Part shown: piece after piece, positions 46,581 to 55,749 of the stretch
How the letters are laid out: each line of letters opens with the position of its first letter
Position numbering within the stretch: position 1 is the stretch's first letter
Origin: Sideroxyarcus emersonii
GTDB taxonomy: Bacteria > Pseudomonadota > Gammaproteobacteria > Burkholderiales > Gallionellaceae
DNA length: 64,000 nt
Direction: 5' to 3'
NCBI RefSeq assembly: GCF_021654335.1
Contig: NZ_AP023423.1
Span: forward strand, 1,983,001 to 2,047,000
Made by a program: the position numbers and the translations under genes
The notes under the pieces: model-generated
Told to the model about the DNA's origin: nothing
The model's input: only the letters and a program-made list of their open reading frames with translations
Database searches by the model: none

Positions 46581-48200
46581 TCAGGCGGGCTGAAACTGAT
46601 ATAGCCACGTTTCGGTGATCGTCTGCTCTCCGCTGCGCAGGAAAAGACGTATCTCGACCGGCTCTTTTGACGTACCCAGTTCTCCCAGGTCAAAGAATGT
46701 GTGCCAATGCCCCGGGATGCCGTCGGGCACCGCCTCGGCCCTGATCCGGCTCAGCGTGCCGCGCGTGGCCGACACAACTACTTCGGGAGTGACGCCCGCG
46801 GCAAGCTGGTCGAGCGCTCCGCCCTTGAATTCGACCACGAATTTATGCACCCCGGGCGGACGCTTGGCCGGCTCGCCGCCTCGTCCGATACGGGTCGCCA
46901 CGCAACGCGCGAGGGAGGTCTTGAACGGCTCTTGCGCCGTCCAGTGCAGGCGATAGCGCAAACGGTAACTGGAGCCTGCCGTCGCTTTTTCGCGCGGGAC
47001 CCACATCGCGCCGATGTTGTCGTAGAGTTCCTCGTCGGTGGGCTGTTCGACCAGTTGCACCGAACCTTCACCCCAGCCTTCGAGCGGCTCGACCCACAAA
47101 CCGGGGCGGCGCTCGTAATGAACGGCATCCAGGTATTCGCCGAAATCGCGTTCGCGCTGCATCAGGCCGAATCCGCGGGGATTGTTGTCGGCAAAGGCCG
47201 ATACGGTGATACCGTCGGGTGCGTTGAGCGGGCGCCAGATATGTTCGTTGGCGCCGGTCCACAGTGCGAGGCCGTCGGAATCGTGCACTTCCGGCCGCCA
47301 GTCTGTCTGCTTCGCCTTGTCTCTTCCGGAGAACCAGTACATCGAAGTGAGCGGCGCGATGCCGAAACGCGCAACGTCGCGCCGCAGGAACAGGTTGGCT
47401 TCGACGTCCATCACCACGCCCTTTTCCCGGGTCAGGACGAAGCGGTAGGCGCCGGTGATGCTCGGGCCGTCGAGCAATGCATAGACGACCACCGAATTGG
47501 ATATGTCGCCGGCGGATTCAAAATAGAAGCGGGTGAATACCGGAAATTCCTCCGTCTTGCCGAACTCCACCGTATCGATGGCAATGCCGCGTGCCGACAG
47601 GCCGTATTGGTATTCGTCGCCGATGGCACGGAAATAGGAGGCGCCCAGGAACGCGGCCCAGTCGTTGTGCTGCCAGTCGAGGCGCGACTGATCGCCGAGC
47701 CGGCTTTCCTGGATGCGGAAACCGGCGAAATGCGTCTGCGCCCCGAGGCGTTGGGCAGGACTGTCCGCCGGCATGTCGAAGTGGCGCTTGTCGAACAGGA
47801 TCTCGCGCGCCAGGGTGTGGGGCTGTTTATCGCTCAAGGCACGGTCAAGCCGGTACATCCTGACCGAGTCCTGGAAAAATCGCCCCGGATGGAAAAATTG
47901 CACGGGATACTGTCCGGGACCGCCGGCGAAGAGCGCATCATCCGGCTTGAAGTGGATCTTGCCGTGCGCCTCCCAATCGATCTGTTCCAGGATATCGCGA
48001 TCCGGCTGGGGATCGGGCTGATACGGCTGCTTCGACTGGCGCCGCGCTTGTTCGACCAGCCCCGCCCAGGAGAATGCCGCGGCGGAGCCCAGCGCCAGGC
48101 CAGATTCGGCGGCCATGACATTGGACCAGGGTAATGCGGTGGAAGCTGCGGCGCTGGCCAGCAGGCCCAGAAATTTTCTGCGGTCGAATTCTGACGACAT
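46581..48200 (-). CDS. opgD: Periplasmic glucan biosynthesis protein OpgD (MdoD)
   Basis: A 539-residue periplasmic protein for osmoregulated periplasmic glucan assembly. A twin-arginine signal, RRKFLGLLASAAAS (near 7-20), indicates Tat export in folded form, typical of OpgD rather than Sec-exported OpgG. Family blocks include DYDDIRFKP-like KIHFKPDDALF, YFRAIGDEYQYGLSARG (near 205) and LWTGANEHIWRPL. The ATG at MSSEFDRRKF is the only start giving a proper Tat signal. It follows opgH by 52 bases in the same direction. Confidence 0.93.
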   Translation of the reverse strand: MSSEFDRRKFLGLLASAAASTALPWSNVMAAESGLALGSAAAFSWAGLVEQARRQSKQPYQPDPQPDRDILEQIDWEAHGKIHFKPDDALFAGGPGQYPVQFFHPGRFFQDSVRMYRLDRALSDKQPHTLAREILFDKRHFDMPADSPAQRLGAQTHFAGFRIQESRLGDQSRLDWQHNDWAAFLGASYFRAIGDEYQYGLSARGIAIDTVEFGKTEEFPVFTRFYFESAGDISNSVVVYALLDGPSITGAYRFVLTREKGVVMDVEANLFLRRDVARFGIAPLTSMYWFSGRDKAKQTDWRPEVHDSDGLALWTGANEHIWRPLNAPDGITVSAFADNNPRGFGLMQRERDFGEYLDAVHYERRPGLWVEPLEGWGEGSVQLVEQPTDEELYDNIGAMWVPREKATAGSSYRLRYRLHWTAQEPFKTSLARCVATRIGRGGEPAKRPPGVHKFVVEFKGGALDQLAAGVTPEVVVSATRGTLSRIRAEAVPDGIPGHWHTFFDLGELGTSKEPVEIRLFLRSGEQTITETWLYQFQPA

Positions 48201-48252
48201 GGGAGTCTCGCTGCTCGTTCGGAAATGCCGGTATGAGAACCGGCATTCTAGC

Positions 48253-50139
48253 TTATGCCCAGGCGCGCACCAGCACGTAGGGAGTACTGCGCTCCTCGGG
48301 GGTGAGCAGCCAGTGGTTGCGGCGCAGCGAGAGCCCCCACCTGGATTCGCTCGTAAACACGGTGATCGGGACGGCCAGCAACAACGGCAGCCCCACCGGC
48401 AACAGCCACCACACGGCATTGCGCTGGAACAGGAAGATCGCCAGCAATGCCGCAGCAACGATGGCCATGACCGGCATGAAGCGGCGCAATGCGTCGCGCC
48501 ACTGGACCGATTGAGCCTCGCGGCTGGGAGATTTCCACTCCAGATTCAGGCCGGTCAGCGCACCGATGACGAACAGGGTATGGGCCACCATGCGGATCGG
48601 CGCCTGCAATGCCGACAGCCCGGCTTCGAACAGAGCGCTCTTGATCAGTGCCGCACTGCCGCCGTATGCCGCCTGTTCACCATGCTTCATGATCGCCACC
48701 ACAGCCAAGACCCTGGGCAGGAACAGCATCGTCAGCGTCAGCGTCCACAGCAGCCCCAGCGTGGACGAAAGACCCAGCCACGGGAACATCAATGCGGGGG
48801 CATGCTGCTCCAGCAGATGCAGGCCCAGGCTGGTCAGCAGGAAACAGAGCCACAACGGTGCCGACACATAGGACATGGCGCCCGTGAACAGCATGGCACG
48901 GTGCACCGCCTGGAAACCTGGTTCGGTGATCAGGCGGAAGTTCATCAGGTTGCCCTGGCACCAGCGACGGTCGCGTTGCAGTTCTTCCATCAGGTTGGAA
49001 GGCTGTTGCTCGTAGCTGCCCTCCAGGTCGGTCGTCAGCCAGGTATGGTAGCCGGCGCGCCGCATCAGGGCCGCTTCCACAAAATCGTGCGACAGAATCT
49101 CGCCCGACAGGCCGCCGCGCCCCGGCAGCAAATCGAGCGCGCAATGCTGCATGAACGGCTCGACGCGGATGATGGCGTTATGTCCCCAGTAATGTGATTC
49201 GCCCAGCTGCCAGAACTGCATGCCGGCGGTGAACAGGCGTCCGGCCACCCGACCGGCAAATTGCTGCGCACGGGCATGCAGCGTCTGCACCCCGCAAACG
49301 CGCGGAGCAGTCTGGATGATGCCGGCCTGCGGATTCGCCTCCATCATGCCCACCAGGGTGGCGATCGATTCCCCGCTCATCACGCTGTCGGCATCGAGCA
49401 CCACCATGTACCGATAGTTGCGTCCCCAGCGACGGCAGAAATCCGCTACATTGCCGGCCTTGCGGCGGGTACGGCGCTGGCGCAGCCGATAATAGATCCG
49501 GCTGCGGTCGCCCAGTTGTGCCTGTAACTCCGACCAGGCGGCCAATTCTTGCGCACGCAGATCAGGATCGCAGGTGTCGGAAAGCACATAGACATCGAAC
49601 AGCGCAGCTGCCCCGCTGGCGGCCAGGGATTCGCAGGTGGCGCGCAATCCAGCAAACACGGCCGCAACCGGCTCATTGCATATCGGCATGATGACGGCGG
49701 TGCGCGCATCTCGATCCAGGGTGCGCGGATCGAGCGCAACAAATGGCAGCGCATGCGGGTCAGGATGCGATTGCACCCAGAAACCCATCATGGCGGTAAC
49801 GAAGCCTGCAGTCACCCAGCCAAAGAGCACGACGAAGATGGCAAGCTGGATGAAGTGCAGGACCGGATGCATGCCATTCGCGGCCTGGGTATGAAAGAGC
49901 AGGCTTGCCGCGATGACCGTGCTGGCGAGCACGATGGCCACCAGCGCCGCCCGCCGCCTGGAAGCGGCAGCTTTCCAGCCCGGCGTTTGCACATCCGGCT
50001 GTACATTGCTCGCGCCAAACAACGCAAGCCACAAGCCGCGCCAGAATCCTGTCCATGGTCGCGGCACCATGCTGCCACGACAGAGGGGTGGAGTCGTTCT
50101 TGTCGACCTGATCGCATCCGGAATATCGCAAGGTTTCAT
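48253..50139 (-). CDS. opgH: Glucan glucosyltransferase OpgH (MdoH)
   Basis: A 628-residue inner-membrane GT2 glucosyltransferase that elongates the beta-glucan backbone from UDP-glucose. Motifs are MPICNEP (near 151), VVLDADSVMSGES (near 246), SHDFVEAALMRRAGY and the processivity motif RDRRWCQGN (near 390). About seven membrane segments flank the catalytic loop. It lies first in an opgH-opgD unit; enterobacteria instead have opgG-opgH. The start is the first in-frame ATG; no good ribosome site is visible, and ATG 24 is an alternative. Confidence 0.93.
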   Translation of the reverse strand: MKPCDIPDAIRSTRTTPPLCRGSMVPRPWTGFWRGLWLALFGASNVQPDVQTPGWKAAASRRRAALVAIVLASTVIAASLLFHTQAANGMHPVLHFIQLAIFVVLFGWVTAGFVTAMMGFWVQSHPDPHALPFVALDPRTLDRDARTAVIMPICNEPVAAVFAGLRATCESLAASGAAALFDVYVLSDTCDPDLRAQELAAWSELQAQLGDRSRIYYRLRQRRTRRKAGNVADFCRRWGRNYRYMVVLDADSVMSGESIATLVGMMEANPQAGIIQTAPRVCGVQTLHARAQQFAGRVAGRLFTAGMQFWQLGESHYWGHNAIIRVEPFMQHCALDLLPGRGGLSGEILSHDFVEAALMRRAGYHTWLTTDLEGSYEQQPSNLMEELQRDRRWCQGNLMNFRLITEPGFQAVHRAMLFTGAMSYVSAPLWLCFLLTSLGLHLLEQHAPALMFPWLGLSSTLGLLWTLTLTMLFLPRVLAVVAIMKHGEQAAYGGSAALIKSALFEAGLSALQAPIRMVAHTLFVIGALTGLNLEWKSPSREAQSVQWRDALRRFMPVMAIVAAALLAIFLFQRNAVWWLLPVGLPLLLAVPITVFTSESRWGLSLRRNHWLLTPEERSTPYVLVRAWA

Positions 50140-50500
50140 CTATGGTGTCATGCAGTAATTGTCATGCCACCAAGGTGAGCAACTATCGTGCCGCGCCCAG
50201 ACGAAATGTTCACGGCCCTGATTTATAGAATATTTGGTTCATGTCGAACGGGAAATGTCGGCCTTATTCCGCAACCACATGTCGCCTGATGGCGACACAA
50301 AACATGAACATATCCGACTCGATGCGATAAGCAGGTGATCGCTAATGGAAATGCCGTGTCGCCTACAGGAGACAGCGCTCGCAACGAAACGAATCAATAC
50401 ATGGGAACGGGTGTGCGGGCATTGAAACAATGCGCGACAGCGTGCGAGAATCCCCGCCGGGATTCAATCCCGCGACACAGATTCATCAACCCGATCGAGA
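50140..50500. other. Gene-free interval with several hairpins
   Basis: No plausible gene is seen in these 361 bases between opgH and the small protein at 50507. There is a perfect 7-bp hairpin TGTCGCC/GGCGACA (50280-50297) inside a wider inverted pair TTCATGT (50238-50244) and ACATGAA (50302-50308). A second stem GAATCCC/GGGATTC (50448-50465) competes with an overlapping GGGATT/AATCCC pairing that reaches 50471. Promoters for opgH should lie at the left side, but I see no strong hexamer pair. Confidence 0.5.
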
Positions 50501-50506
50501 ATGCGC

Positions 50507-50644
50507 ATGGACGAAACTGTCAAAGAAGACCTGAAAGCAATCCAGGCCCAACTGAAAACCTTGAACGGCTACCTGAGGATCATGCTGGTCTGCATCGCAG
50601 CCGTCACGGTCACCCTGGTGTCCGAAGTCGTGCGTCACTGGTAA
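50507..50644 (+). CDS. Predicted 45-residue single-pass membrane protein
   Basis: An ORF of 45 codons beginning MDETVKEDLKAIQAQLKTL: a charged amphipathic or coiled-coil-like helix (about 1-22) followed by a hydrophobic segment (about 24-40, RIMLVCIAAVTVTLVSEV) and a short basic tail. An ATG two codons earlier is also in frame. Codon use is like the neighbours. No family is recognised; the shape is like small DUF-type membrane modulators. It stands downstream of the hairpin-rich interval and is convergent with rhlE. Confidence 0.5.
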   Translation: MDETVKEDLKAIQAQLKTLNGYLRIMLVCIAAVTVTLVSEVVRHW

Positions 50645-50713
50645 ACAGCTTCCACCGCCTGCCAACCACAAGCAGCGCGCCGGTCCGGTTCGCCATGCGA
50701 ACTGGGGCGCGGA

Positions 50714-52078
50714 TCAGCCCGACCTGCGCACGAATAACGCGGGGATCTGCGCCTTGGGTTTGCCTGCCGGCGGCTCGACCGCTTTCTTTGCCGGCGGTGC
50801 AGCGCTGACGCTCGGTTCGTAAGGCTTGTCGAACCAGGGATCATGGCTGGGCTTCTTCGGTGCGGAAGCGTGATATTCGCGCCTGTGTTCGGATGCTTCG
50901 CCGCGCTGGGCACGGTGCGTTTTCGCACCCGGTCCCGGTGAGCTTACGCGCTCCTTCTGGATCTCCGTCTTGATCAGTTTCTCGATCTCCAGCAGGTACT
51001 TTTCCTCTTCCGGCGACACCAGCGAGATCGCGGTACCGGATGCGCCTGCACGGCCGGTGCGGCCGATGCGATGCACATAGTCTTCTGCCGCATGCGGTAT
51101 CTCGTAGTTGATGACCATCGGCAAACTGTCGATATCCAGTCCCCGCGCCGCCACATCGGTGGCGATCAGTACGGAGACCTTGCCTTGCTTGAAGGATTCC
51201 AGCACCTGCATGCGCTCCAGCTGGCTCTTGTCGCCGTGGATGGCATCCGCGGATACGCCTTCGCGCTGCAATTCCCTGGCCAGGCGGCTGGCCGTCAGCT
51301 TGGTCTTGGTGAAGACGATGACCTGTTTCGCATCGTCGCCCTGCAACAGCTTGGCCAGCAATTGATGCTTGTTCGCCTGTTCGACCAGGTAGACCTTCTG
51401 CGTGATGTTCTCGGCAGAGGCATTGCTCCGCGCCACCTCGATCAACGTCGGGTAATTCATGAAATCTTCGGAAAGCTTCTTGATCTCGCTCGAGAAGGTC
51501 GCGGAGAACATCAGGCTTTGCCGCTGCCTCGGCAACAGCGCCAGGATGCGCTTCAGCGCCGGCATGAAGCCCATGTCCAGCATGCGGTCGGCCTCGTCCA
51601 GCACCAGCATCTGCACCTGGTTCAGCAAGACCGTCTTCTGCTCGATATGGTCCAGCAAGCGTCCCGGTGTCGCCACCAGTATCTCCACCCCCGCCTTCAG
51701 GTGCGGCGTCTGTTGCTTGATGTCCACCCCGCCGAACACCACCAGCGAGCGCAGGTGTGTATGCCTGGCGTAGGTCTTGATGTTCTCCTCGACCTGGATC
51801 GCCAGTTCGCGCGTCGGCACCAGGATCAGCGCCCGCACCGGATGCCTGGCGGGCGAGGTGCTGGAACTGGCGTGCGGCAACAGCTTCTGCAGCATCGGCA
51901 GCGCAAATGCAGCCGTCTTGCCCGTTCCCGTCTGCGCCCCTGCCATCAGGTCATGGCCCTCCAGCACGGCCGGGATGGCTTGTGCCTGGATCGGGGTGGG
52001 AGTGGTGTAGCCGGCTTCGGCCAGCGCCTTGAGGATCTCTGGAGACAGCTTCAGATCGGTAAAACTGACGTTATTCAA
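50714..52078 (-). CDS. rhlE: DEAD-box ATP-dependent RNA helicase RhlE
   Basis: A 454-residue DEAD-box helicase for RNA and ribosome remodelling. Q-motif and Walker A AQTGTGKTAAF are near 48-58, VLDEADRMLDMG near 155, SAT in MFSATF near 186 and the C-domain HRIGRTGRAG near 328. A basic, low-complexity tail (about 370-454) ends in a short LFVRRSG, like other RhlE proteins. The minus-strand -10 TATAAT is at 52124-52119, giving a leader of about 34 bases. Confidence 0.92.
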   Translation of the reverse strand: MNNVSFTDLKLSPEILKALAEAGYTTPTPIQAQAIPAVLEGHDLMAGAQTGTGKTAAFALPMLQKLLPHASSSTSPARHPVRALILVPTRELAIQVEENIKTYARHTHLRSLVVFGGVDIKQQTPHLKAGVEILVATPGRLLDHIEQKTVLLNQVQMLVLDEADRMLDMGFMPALKRILALLPRQRQSLMFSATFSSEIKKLSEDFMNYPTLIEVARSNASAENITQKVYLVEQANKHQLLAKLLQGDDAKQVIVFTKTKLTASRLARELQREGVSADAIHGDKSQLERMQVLESFKQGKVSVLIATDVAARGLDIDSLPMVINYEIPHAAEDYVHRIGRTGRAGASGTAISLVSPEEEKYLLEIEKLIKTEIQKERVSSPGPGAKTHRAQRGEASEHRREYHASAPKKPSHDPWFDKPYEPSVSAAPPAKKAVEPPAGKPKAQIPALFVRRSG

Positions 52079-52164
52079 TTATCTTCTCTTCATCGTAATT
52101 CTGGCTTGGATGCATGACATTATACGCTCCTGCGCCAAGACCGGCCGCGACCGTCATGAAGCCG

Positions 52165-52170
52165 TATAAT
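52165..52170 (+). promoter_or_regulatory. -10 box of the HI0933-type flavoprotein gene
   Basis: A perfect TATAAT at 52165-52170 places the start near 52178, about 22 bases before the chosen ATG at 52200. No convincing -35 is seen. A TTG at 52179 would be at the very 5' end and is less likely as start. Confidence 0.4.
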
Positions 52171-52199
52171 CACCTGCTTTGATTGAGACTTTTCCCCAC

Positions 52200-53447
52200 A
52201 TGCCGCTTCCCGACCACCGCCCGTTCCCCACCATCGCCATCATCGGTGGCGGCCCTGCCGGGTTGATGGCCGCAGAAGCGATCTCGCAAGGCAATGTCCG
52301 CGTCGACATCTACGACGCAATGCCCAGCATGGGACGCAAGTTCCTGATGGCCGGCAAAGGCGGCATGAACATCACCCATGCGGAGCCGTTCGATGCCTTC
52401 CTCACACGTTTCGGCGCGCGCCGCAACGACATCGAACCGTTGTTGCTCGGTTTTCCGCCGGATGCCTTGCGCGAGTGGGTGCACGGCCTGGGTATCGCCA
52501 CTTTCGTGGGCACGTCCAATCGCGTCTTTCCTGTCGACATGAAAGCTGCACCGCTGTTGCGTGCCTGGCTGCATCGCCTGCGCGAACGCGGCGCAGGCTT
52601 CCACGTCCGGCATCGCTGGAACGGATGGGATGCGCAAGGCGACCTGCGTTTCACCACTCCCGAAGGCGAACGCATCCTGCACGCCGATGCGCTGGTGCTG
52701 GCGCTGGGCGGCGGCAGCTGGCCGCAGCTCGGCTCCGACGGCGCATGGGTGACACTGCTCGCGCAGCACGGCATAGAGATCAAGCCGTTGCGCCCAGCCA
52801 ATTGCGGCTTCGACGTCGTCTGGAGCGATTTCTTCCGCGAGCGATTTACCGGCGAACCGCTGAAATCGATCGCCGCCACTTTCGGCGACCTGCGCAAACA
52901 AGGCGAATGCGTCATCACCGAACATGGTGTCGAAGGCAGCCTGATTTATGCGCTCTCGGCGGTATTGCGCGACGAGATCGCTCGCCACGGCCAGGCCGTG
53001 CTGCATCTCGACCTGTTGCCGGACTGGCCGTTGCAGCGCGTGCAGAAAGAGGTGTCGCATCCGCGCGGATCGCGCTCCCTTTCCAGCCATCTGCACAGCA
53101 GGCTGGGATTGAAAGGCGTGAAAGCCAGCCTGTTGCGCGAGGCGCTGGATGCAGACCAGATGCACGACACGGCACTGCTGGCACGCACCATCAAATCCCT
53201 GCCGTTGCGCTTGACCGGTACGCGCCCCTTGAGCGAGGCCATCAGCACCGCAGGCGGCGTTGCATTCGAATCGCTGGATGAAAGACTGATGCTGACCAGG
53301 CTGCCCGGCGTGTTCTGCGCGGGCGAGATGCTCGACTGGGAAGCTCCCACCGGCGGCTATTTGCTCTCCGCCTGTTTCGCCAGCGGCCTCGCGGCCGGGA
53401 AAGGCGCGCTGGATTGGCTGCAGCATCGGGATCAAATGCCGGCCTGA
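52200..53447 (+). CDS. HI0933/YhiN-family FAD-dependent oxidoreductase
   Basis: A 415-residue flavoprotein of the HI0933 (YhiN, BaiN-like) family. The FAD-binding GGGPAGLMAAEAI is near 15-27, the family block GRKFLMAGKGGMNITHAEP near 44-62, ALGGGSWPQLGSDG near 171, and the C-terminal FCAGEMLDWEAPTGGYLL binds FAD. Members have uncertain natural substrates. I used the ATG at MPLPDHRP. It is divergent from rhlE and 75 bases upstream of the cytochrome b561 gene. Confidence 0.9.
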   Translation: MPLPDHRPFPTIAIIGGGPAGLMAAEAISQGNVRVDIYDAMPSMGRKFLMAGKGGMNITHAEPFDAFLTRFGARRNDIEPLLLGFPPDALREWVHGLGIATFVGTSNRVFPVDMKAAPLLRAWLHRLRERGAGFHVRHRWNGWDAQGDLRFTTPEGERILHADALVLALGGGSWPQLGSDGAWVTLLAQHGIEIKPLRPANCGFDVVWSDFFRERFTGEPLKSIAATFGDLRKQGECVITEHGVEGSLIYALSAVLRDEIARHGQAVLHLDLLPDWPLQRVQKEVSHPRGSRSLSSHLHSRLGLKGVKASLLREALDADQMHDTALLARTIKSLPLRLTGTRPLSEAISTAGGVAFESLDERLMLTRLPGVFCAGEMLDWEAPTGGYLLSACFASGLAAGKGALDWLQHRDQMPA

Positions 53448-53522
53448 GGTGCCCGGCAATTTGGCAAGCCGTACTCATGCGCTACAATGCGCAGAATCCC
53501 TCCCGAACGACAAGGAAAAATC

Positions 53523-54038
53523 ATGAAGCAATACAGCAAACGCACCGCGCTCATCCATTGGCTGGTCTTTCTGCTCGTGATCGCCGCCCTGTTCCTTGGC
53601 CATGAACTGGACGAGAGCAAGAACACCGCACAGAAGATCTCCATGTTCCCGGTACATTTCCTGATCGGCGACCTGGTCCTGCTGCTGGTGCTGTTGCGCA
53701 TCTATTTCAGGAAGAAAGACGGCGAGCCCGCACCGGCCAATGCCAACCCGCTGCTGAACAAGATCGCCGCCGCCACTCATGTGCTGCTGAACCTGTCGCT
53801 CATCGCCGTCGCGGTCTCCGGCATCGTCACAGCAGTGACTTCCGGCGTGATCGAAGCAATCAAGAAAGGCGACCCGAACCTGATCCCGGATTTCAGCAAG
53901 GTCGACGCCAAGGAATTCCATGAGTTGTTCATCGGCATCATGCTGTTGCTGGTCGCATTCCATGTCGTCGCTGCGCTGTATCACCAGTTCGTGGTGAAAG
54001 ACCATCTGCTGCGCCGCATCATGGTCCGGCGTTTCTGA
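53523..54038 (+). CDS. Cytochrome b561-family membrane protein
   Basis: A 171-residue four-helix membrane protein of the bacterial cytochrome b561 family. Histidines suited to haem b binding are His12 in ALIHWLVF, one in FPVHFLIG, one in ATHVLLNL and one in AFHVVAALYHQF. Relatives pass electrons from quinol or superoxide. An AAGGAAAA ribosome site supports MKQYSKRTALIHW. The SirB2-like gene follows closely. Confidence 0.9.
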   Translation: MKQYSKRTALIHWLVFLLVIAALFLGHELDESKNTAQKISMFPVHFLIGDLVLLLVLLRIYFRKKDGEPAPANANPLLNKIAAATHVLLNLSLIAVAVSGIVTAVTSGVIEAIKKGDPNLIPDFSKVDAKEFHELFIGIMLLLVAFHVVAALYHQFVVKDHLLRRIMVRRF

Positions 54039-54085
54039 CACGTTTGGCCGGCGGCCGGGCGAAACACTCGCCGCTCATCAGCAAC

Positions 54086-54469
54086 TTGGATACAGCATTA
54101 CTGAAATTCATCCATATCACCTGCGTGGCACTCAGTTACGCGCTGTTCGTCCTGCGCGGCATATGGATGCTGCGCGACCGGGCATCCTGGCATGCGAAAT
54201 GGATGAGGTTCGCGCCGCACATCGTGGATACGGTGCTGCTCGCCAGTGCCGTCACGCTCGCCTGGCAGCTCGGCCTGTCGCCGTTGTCCACACCGTGGCT
54301 GGCTGCCAAGATCGCGGCACTGCTGTTGTATATAGCGATCGGCGCGGTGGCGCTGAAATACGGCAAAACCCGGCGTATCCGCCTGTTTGCCTGGCTGGCG
54401 GCACAAATGGTGTTCTTTTATATGATAAGCGCGGCCGTGACGCACAACCCGGCACCGTGGAAAACTTGA
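54086..54469 (+). CDS. SirB2-family membrane protein
   Basis: A 127-residue membrane protein with four hydrophobic segments, matching the SirB2 (invasion gene expression up-regulator) family: LLKFIHITCVALSYALFVLRG near the start and MVFFYMISAAVTHNP at the end. The name comes from Salmonella; function elsewhere is unknown. No ATG fits. I used TTG in LDTALLKFIH because it gives the usual N-terminus; a TTG at 54044 is an alternative. The start is uncertain. Confidence 0.75.
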   Translation: MDTALLKFIHITCVALSYALFVLRGIWMLRDRASWHAKWMRFAPHIVDTVLLASAVTLAWQLGLSPLSTPWLAAKIAALLLYIAIGAVALKYGKTRRIRLFAWLAAQMVFFYMISAAVTHNPAPWKT

Positions 54470-54482
54470 TAGGAAATAACAG

Positions 54483-54707
54483 ATGAAGATTCCGGCTCGT
54501 TACAGCAACCTGCTTTTCGGCGGCATGCTCTCCGTCATCATGGTCACCATCATCTCCGGTACGGTGACCTTCATCAACCAGGGATATGACGCAGACTTCT
54601 TCAGCCGCTGGTTCAGGGGATTCGCCACCGCATGGCCCATCGCCTTCCCCTCGGTGCTGGTGGTTGCGCCGTTCGTGCGGCGCGTGGTGTCCAGGATCAC
54701 CGTGTGA
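54483..54707 (+). CDS. DUF2798 small membrane protein
   Basis: A 74-residue protein with two membrane segments (about 10-30 and 47-66), matching DUF2798: FGGMLSVIMVTIISGTVTFIN and WPIAFPSVLVVAPFVRRVV. Function is unknown. It is 13 bases after the SirB2-like gene and abuts the convergent dsbB stop with no gap. Confidence 0.85.
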   Translation: MKIPARYSNLLFGGMLSVIMVTIISGTVTFINQGYDADFFSRWFRGFATAWPIAFPSVLVVAPFVRRVVSRITV

Positions 54708-55211
54708 TCAGTTTTTCTTCCAGCCGACCGCCAGCGCAAACATACCCAGCAACACGAACCAGAGCAGCGACCACTCCGGGATGCCCAGCGTGAGGAATGT
54801 CCAGCCCTTGGCTGCGCATTCGCCGGAGCCATGCATCAGCTCCTGCAGCACGTCCGACATCGGGAAGTTCTTCAGCATGTAATCGAGGCCGGGGCCGCAG
54901 GCCGGCACTTGATCCTTGGGCAGGTGCTGGATCCAGATATGACGCAACGCCACCGCGACGCCAGCGATGGCGAACAGCCCGATCAGCACGGCATAAATCC
55001 TGGCGCCGATCTGCCTTGCGTTGTGCAGCGCGGCAAGGCCGAACAGCACGCCGATCACGATGAAAATCACCCGCTGCAGCATGCACAACGGACAGGGATC
55101 CTGGCGCAGCACGTATTGCAGATAGAGCGCAGCGCCGAACAGCCCTGCCACGATCAGGGCACCGGCAAGATACAGCCAGCGCCTGGAAATAGCGTCCCAG
55201 AGTCTCAGCAT
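54708..55211 (-). CDS. dsbB: Disulfide bond formation protein DsbB
   Basis: A 167-residue inner-membrane protein that reoxidises DsbA using quinone. Four membrane helices are visible. The first redox pair is CPLC (Cys40, Cys43) and the second is Cys105 in VPACGPG and Cys132 in GECAAKGW. I chose the ATG at MLRLWDA, 1 base after the iscX stop, so it may ride on the isc transcript. Confidence 0.93.
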   Translation of the reverse strand: MLRLWDAISRRWLYLAGALIVAGLFGAALYLQYVLRQDPCPLCMLQRVIFIVIGVLFGLAALHNARQIGARIYAVLIGLFAIAGVAVALRHIWIQHLPKDQVPACGPGLDYMLKNFPMSDVLQELMHGSGECAAKGWTFLTLGIPEWSLLWFVLLGMFALAVGWKKN

Positions 55212-55212
55212 G

Positions 55213-55407
55213 TCACGCCGCCTCGTCCATCCATGCGGCCTGGATGGCTTCCAGCACCTTCTCGCCGCCGCGGCTGTGATCGTCATCGAACCCGTCCAGA
55301 TCGACCACGTAGTTGTGCAGGTCGACGAAGCGCACCGTGCGCGGGTCGATGTCGGGATGCTTCTCACTCAGCGCGATGGCGATATCGCGCACGTCTATCC
55401 ATTTCAT
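55213..55407 (-). CDS. iscX: Fe-S assembly protein IscX
   Basis: A 64-residue acidic protein that binds IscS and iron and modulates cluster assembly rate. It shows WIDVRDIAIALSEKHPDIDP and FVDLHNYVVDLDGFDD, the usual IscX blocks. It overlaps the fdx stop by 4 bases. Confidence 0.95.
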   Translation of the reverse strand: MKWIDVRDIAIALSEKHPDIDPRTVRFVDLHNYVVDLDGFDDDHSRGGEKVLEAIQAAWMDEAA

Positions 55408-55748
55408 TTGCTGTGCCCCTCTTTTGCCATGTTGATGGTGTACTTGGGTATCTCGACCACCAGTTCCCGTTCACCCACGATGGCCTGGCAACTCAGGCGC
55501 GAGTTGGCTTCCAGCCCCCAGGCCTTGTCCAGCATGTCTTCTTCCAGCTCGGTCGCCTCTTCCAGGCTGTCGAAGCCCTCGCGCACGATGACATGGCAGG
55601 TGGTGCAGGCGCAGGATTTCTCGCAGGCATGCTCGATCTCGATATTGTGCTCCAGCAGTGCGTCGCAAATCGAGGTCCCCGGCGCAGCTTCGAACAATGC
55701 CCCCTTCGGGCATAGCTCCTCATGCGGCAAAACGATGATCTGGGTCAT
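55404..55748 (-). CDS. fdx: Isc-type 2Fe-2S ferredoxin
   Basis: A 114-residue adrenodoxin-type ferredoxin that supplies electrons for cluster assembly. Ligands are Cys42, Cys48, Cys51 (CEKSCACTTC) and Cys87 (RLSCQ); the extra Cys46 matches E. coli Fdx. It starts 1 base after hscA. Confidence 0.95.
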   Translation of the reverse strand: MTQIIVLPHEELCPKGALFEAAPGTSICDALLEHNIEIEHACEKSCACTTCHVIVREGFDSLEEATELEEDMLDKAWGLEANSRLSCQAIVGERELVVEIPKYTINMAKEGHSK

Positions 55749-55749
55749 T

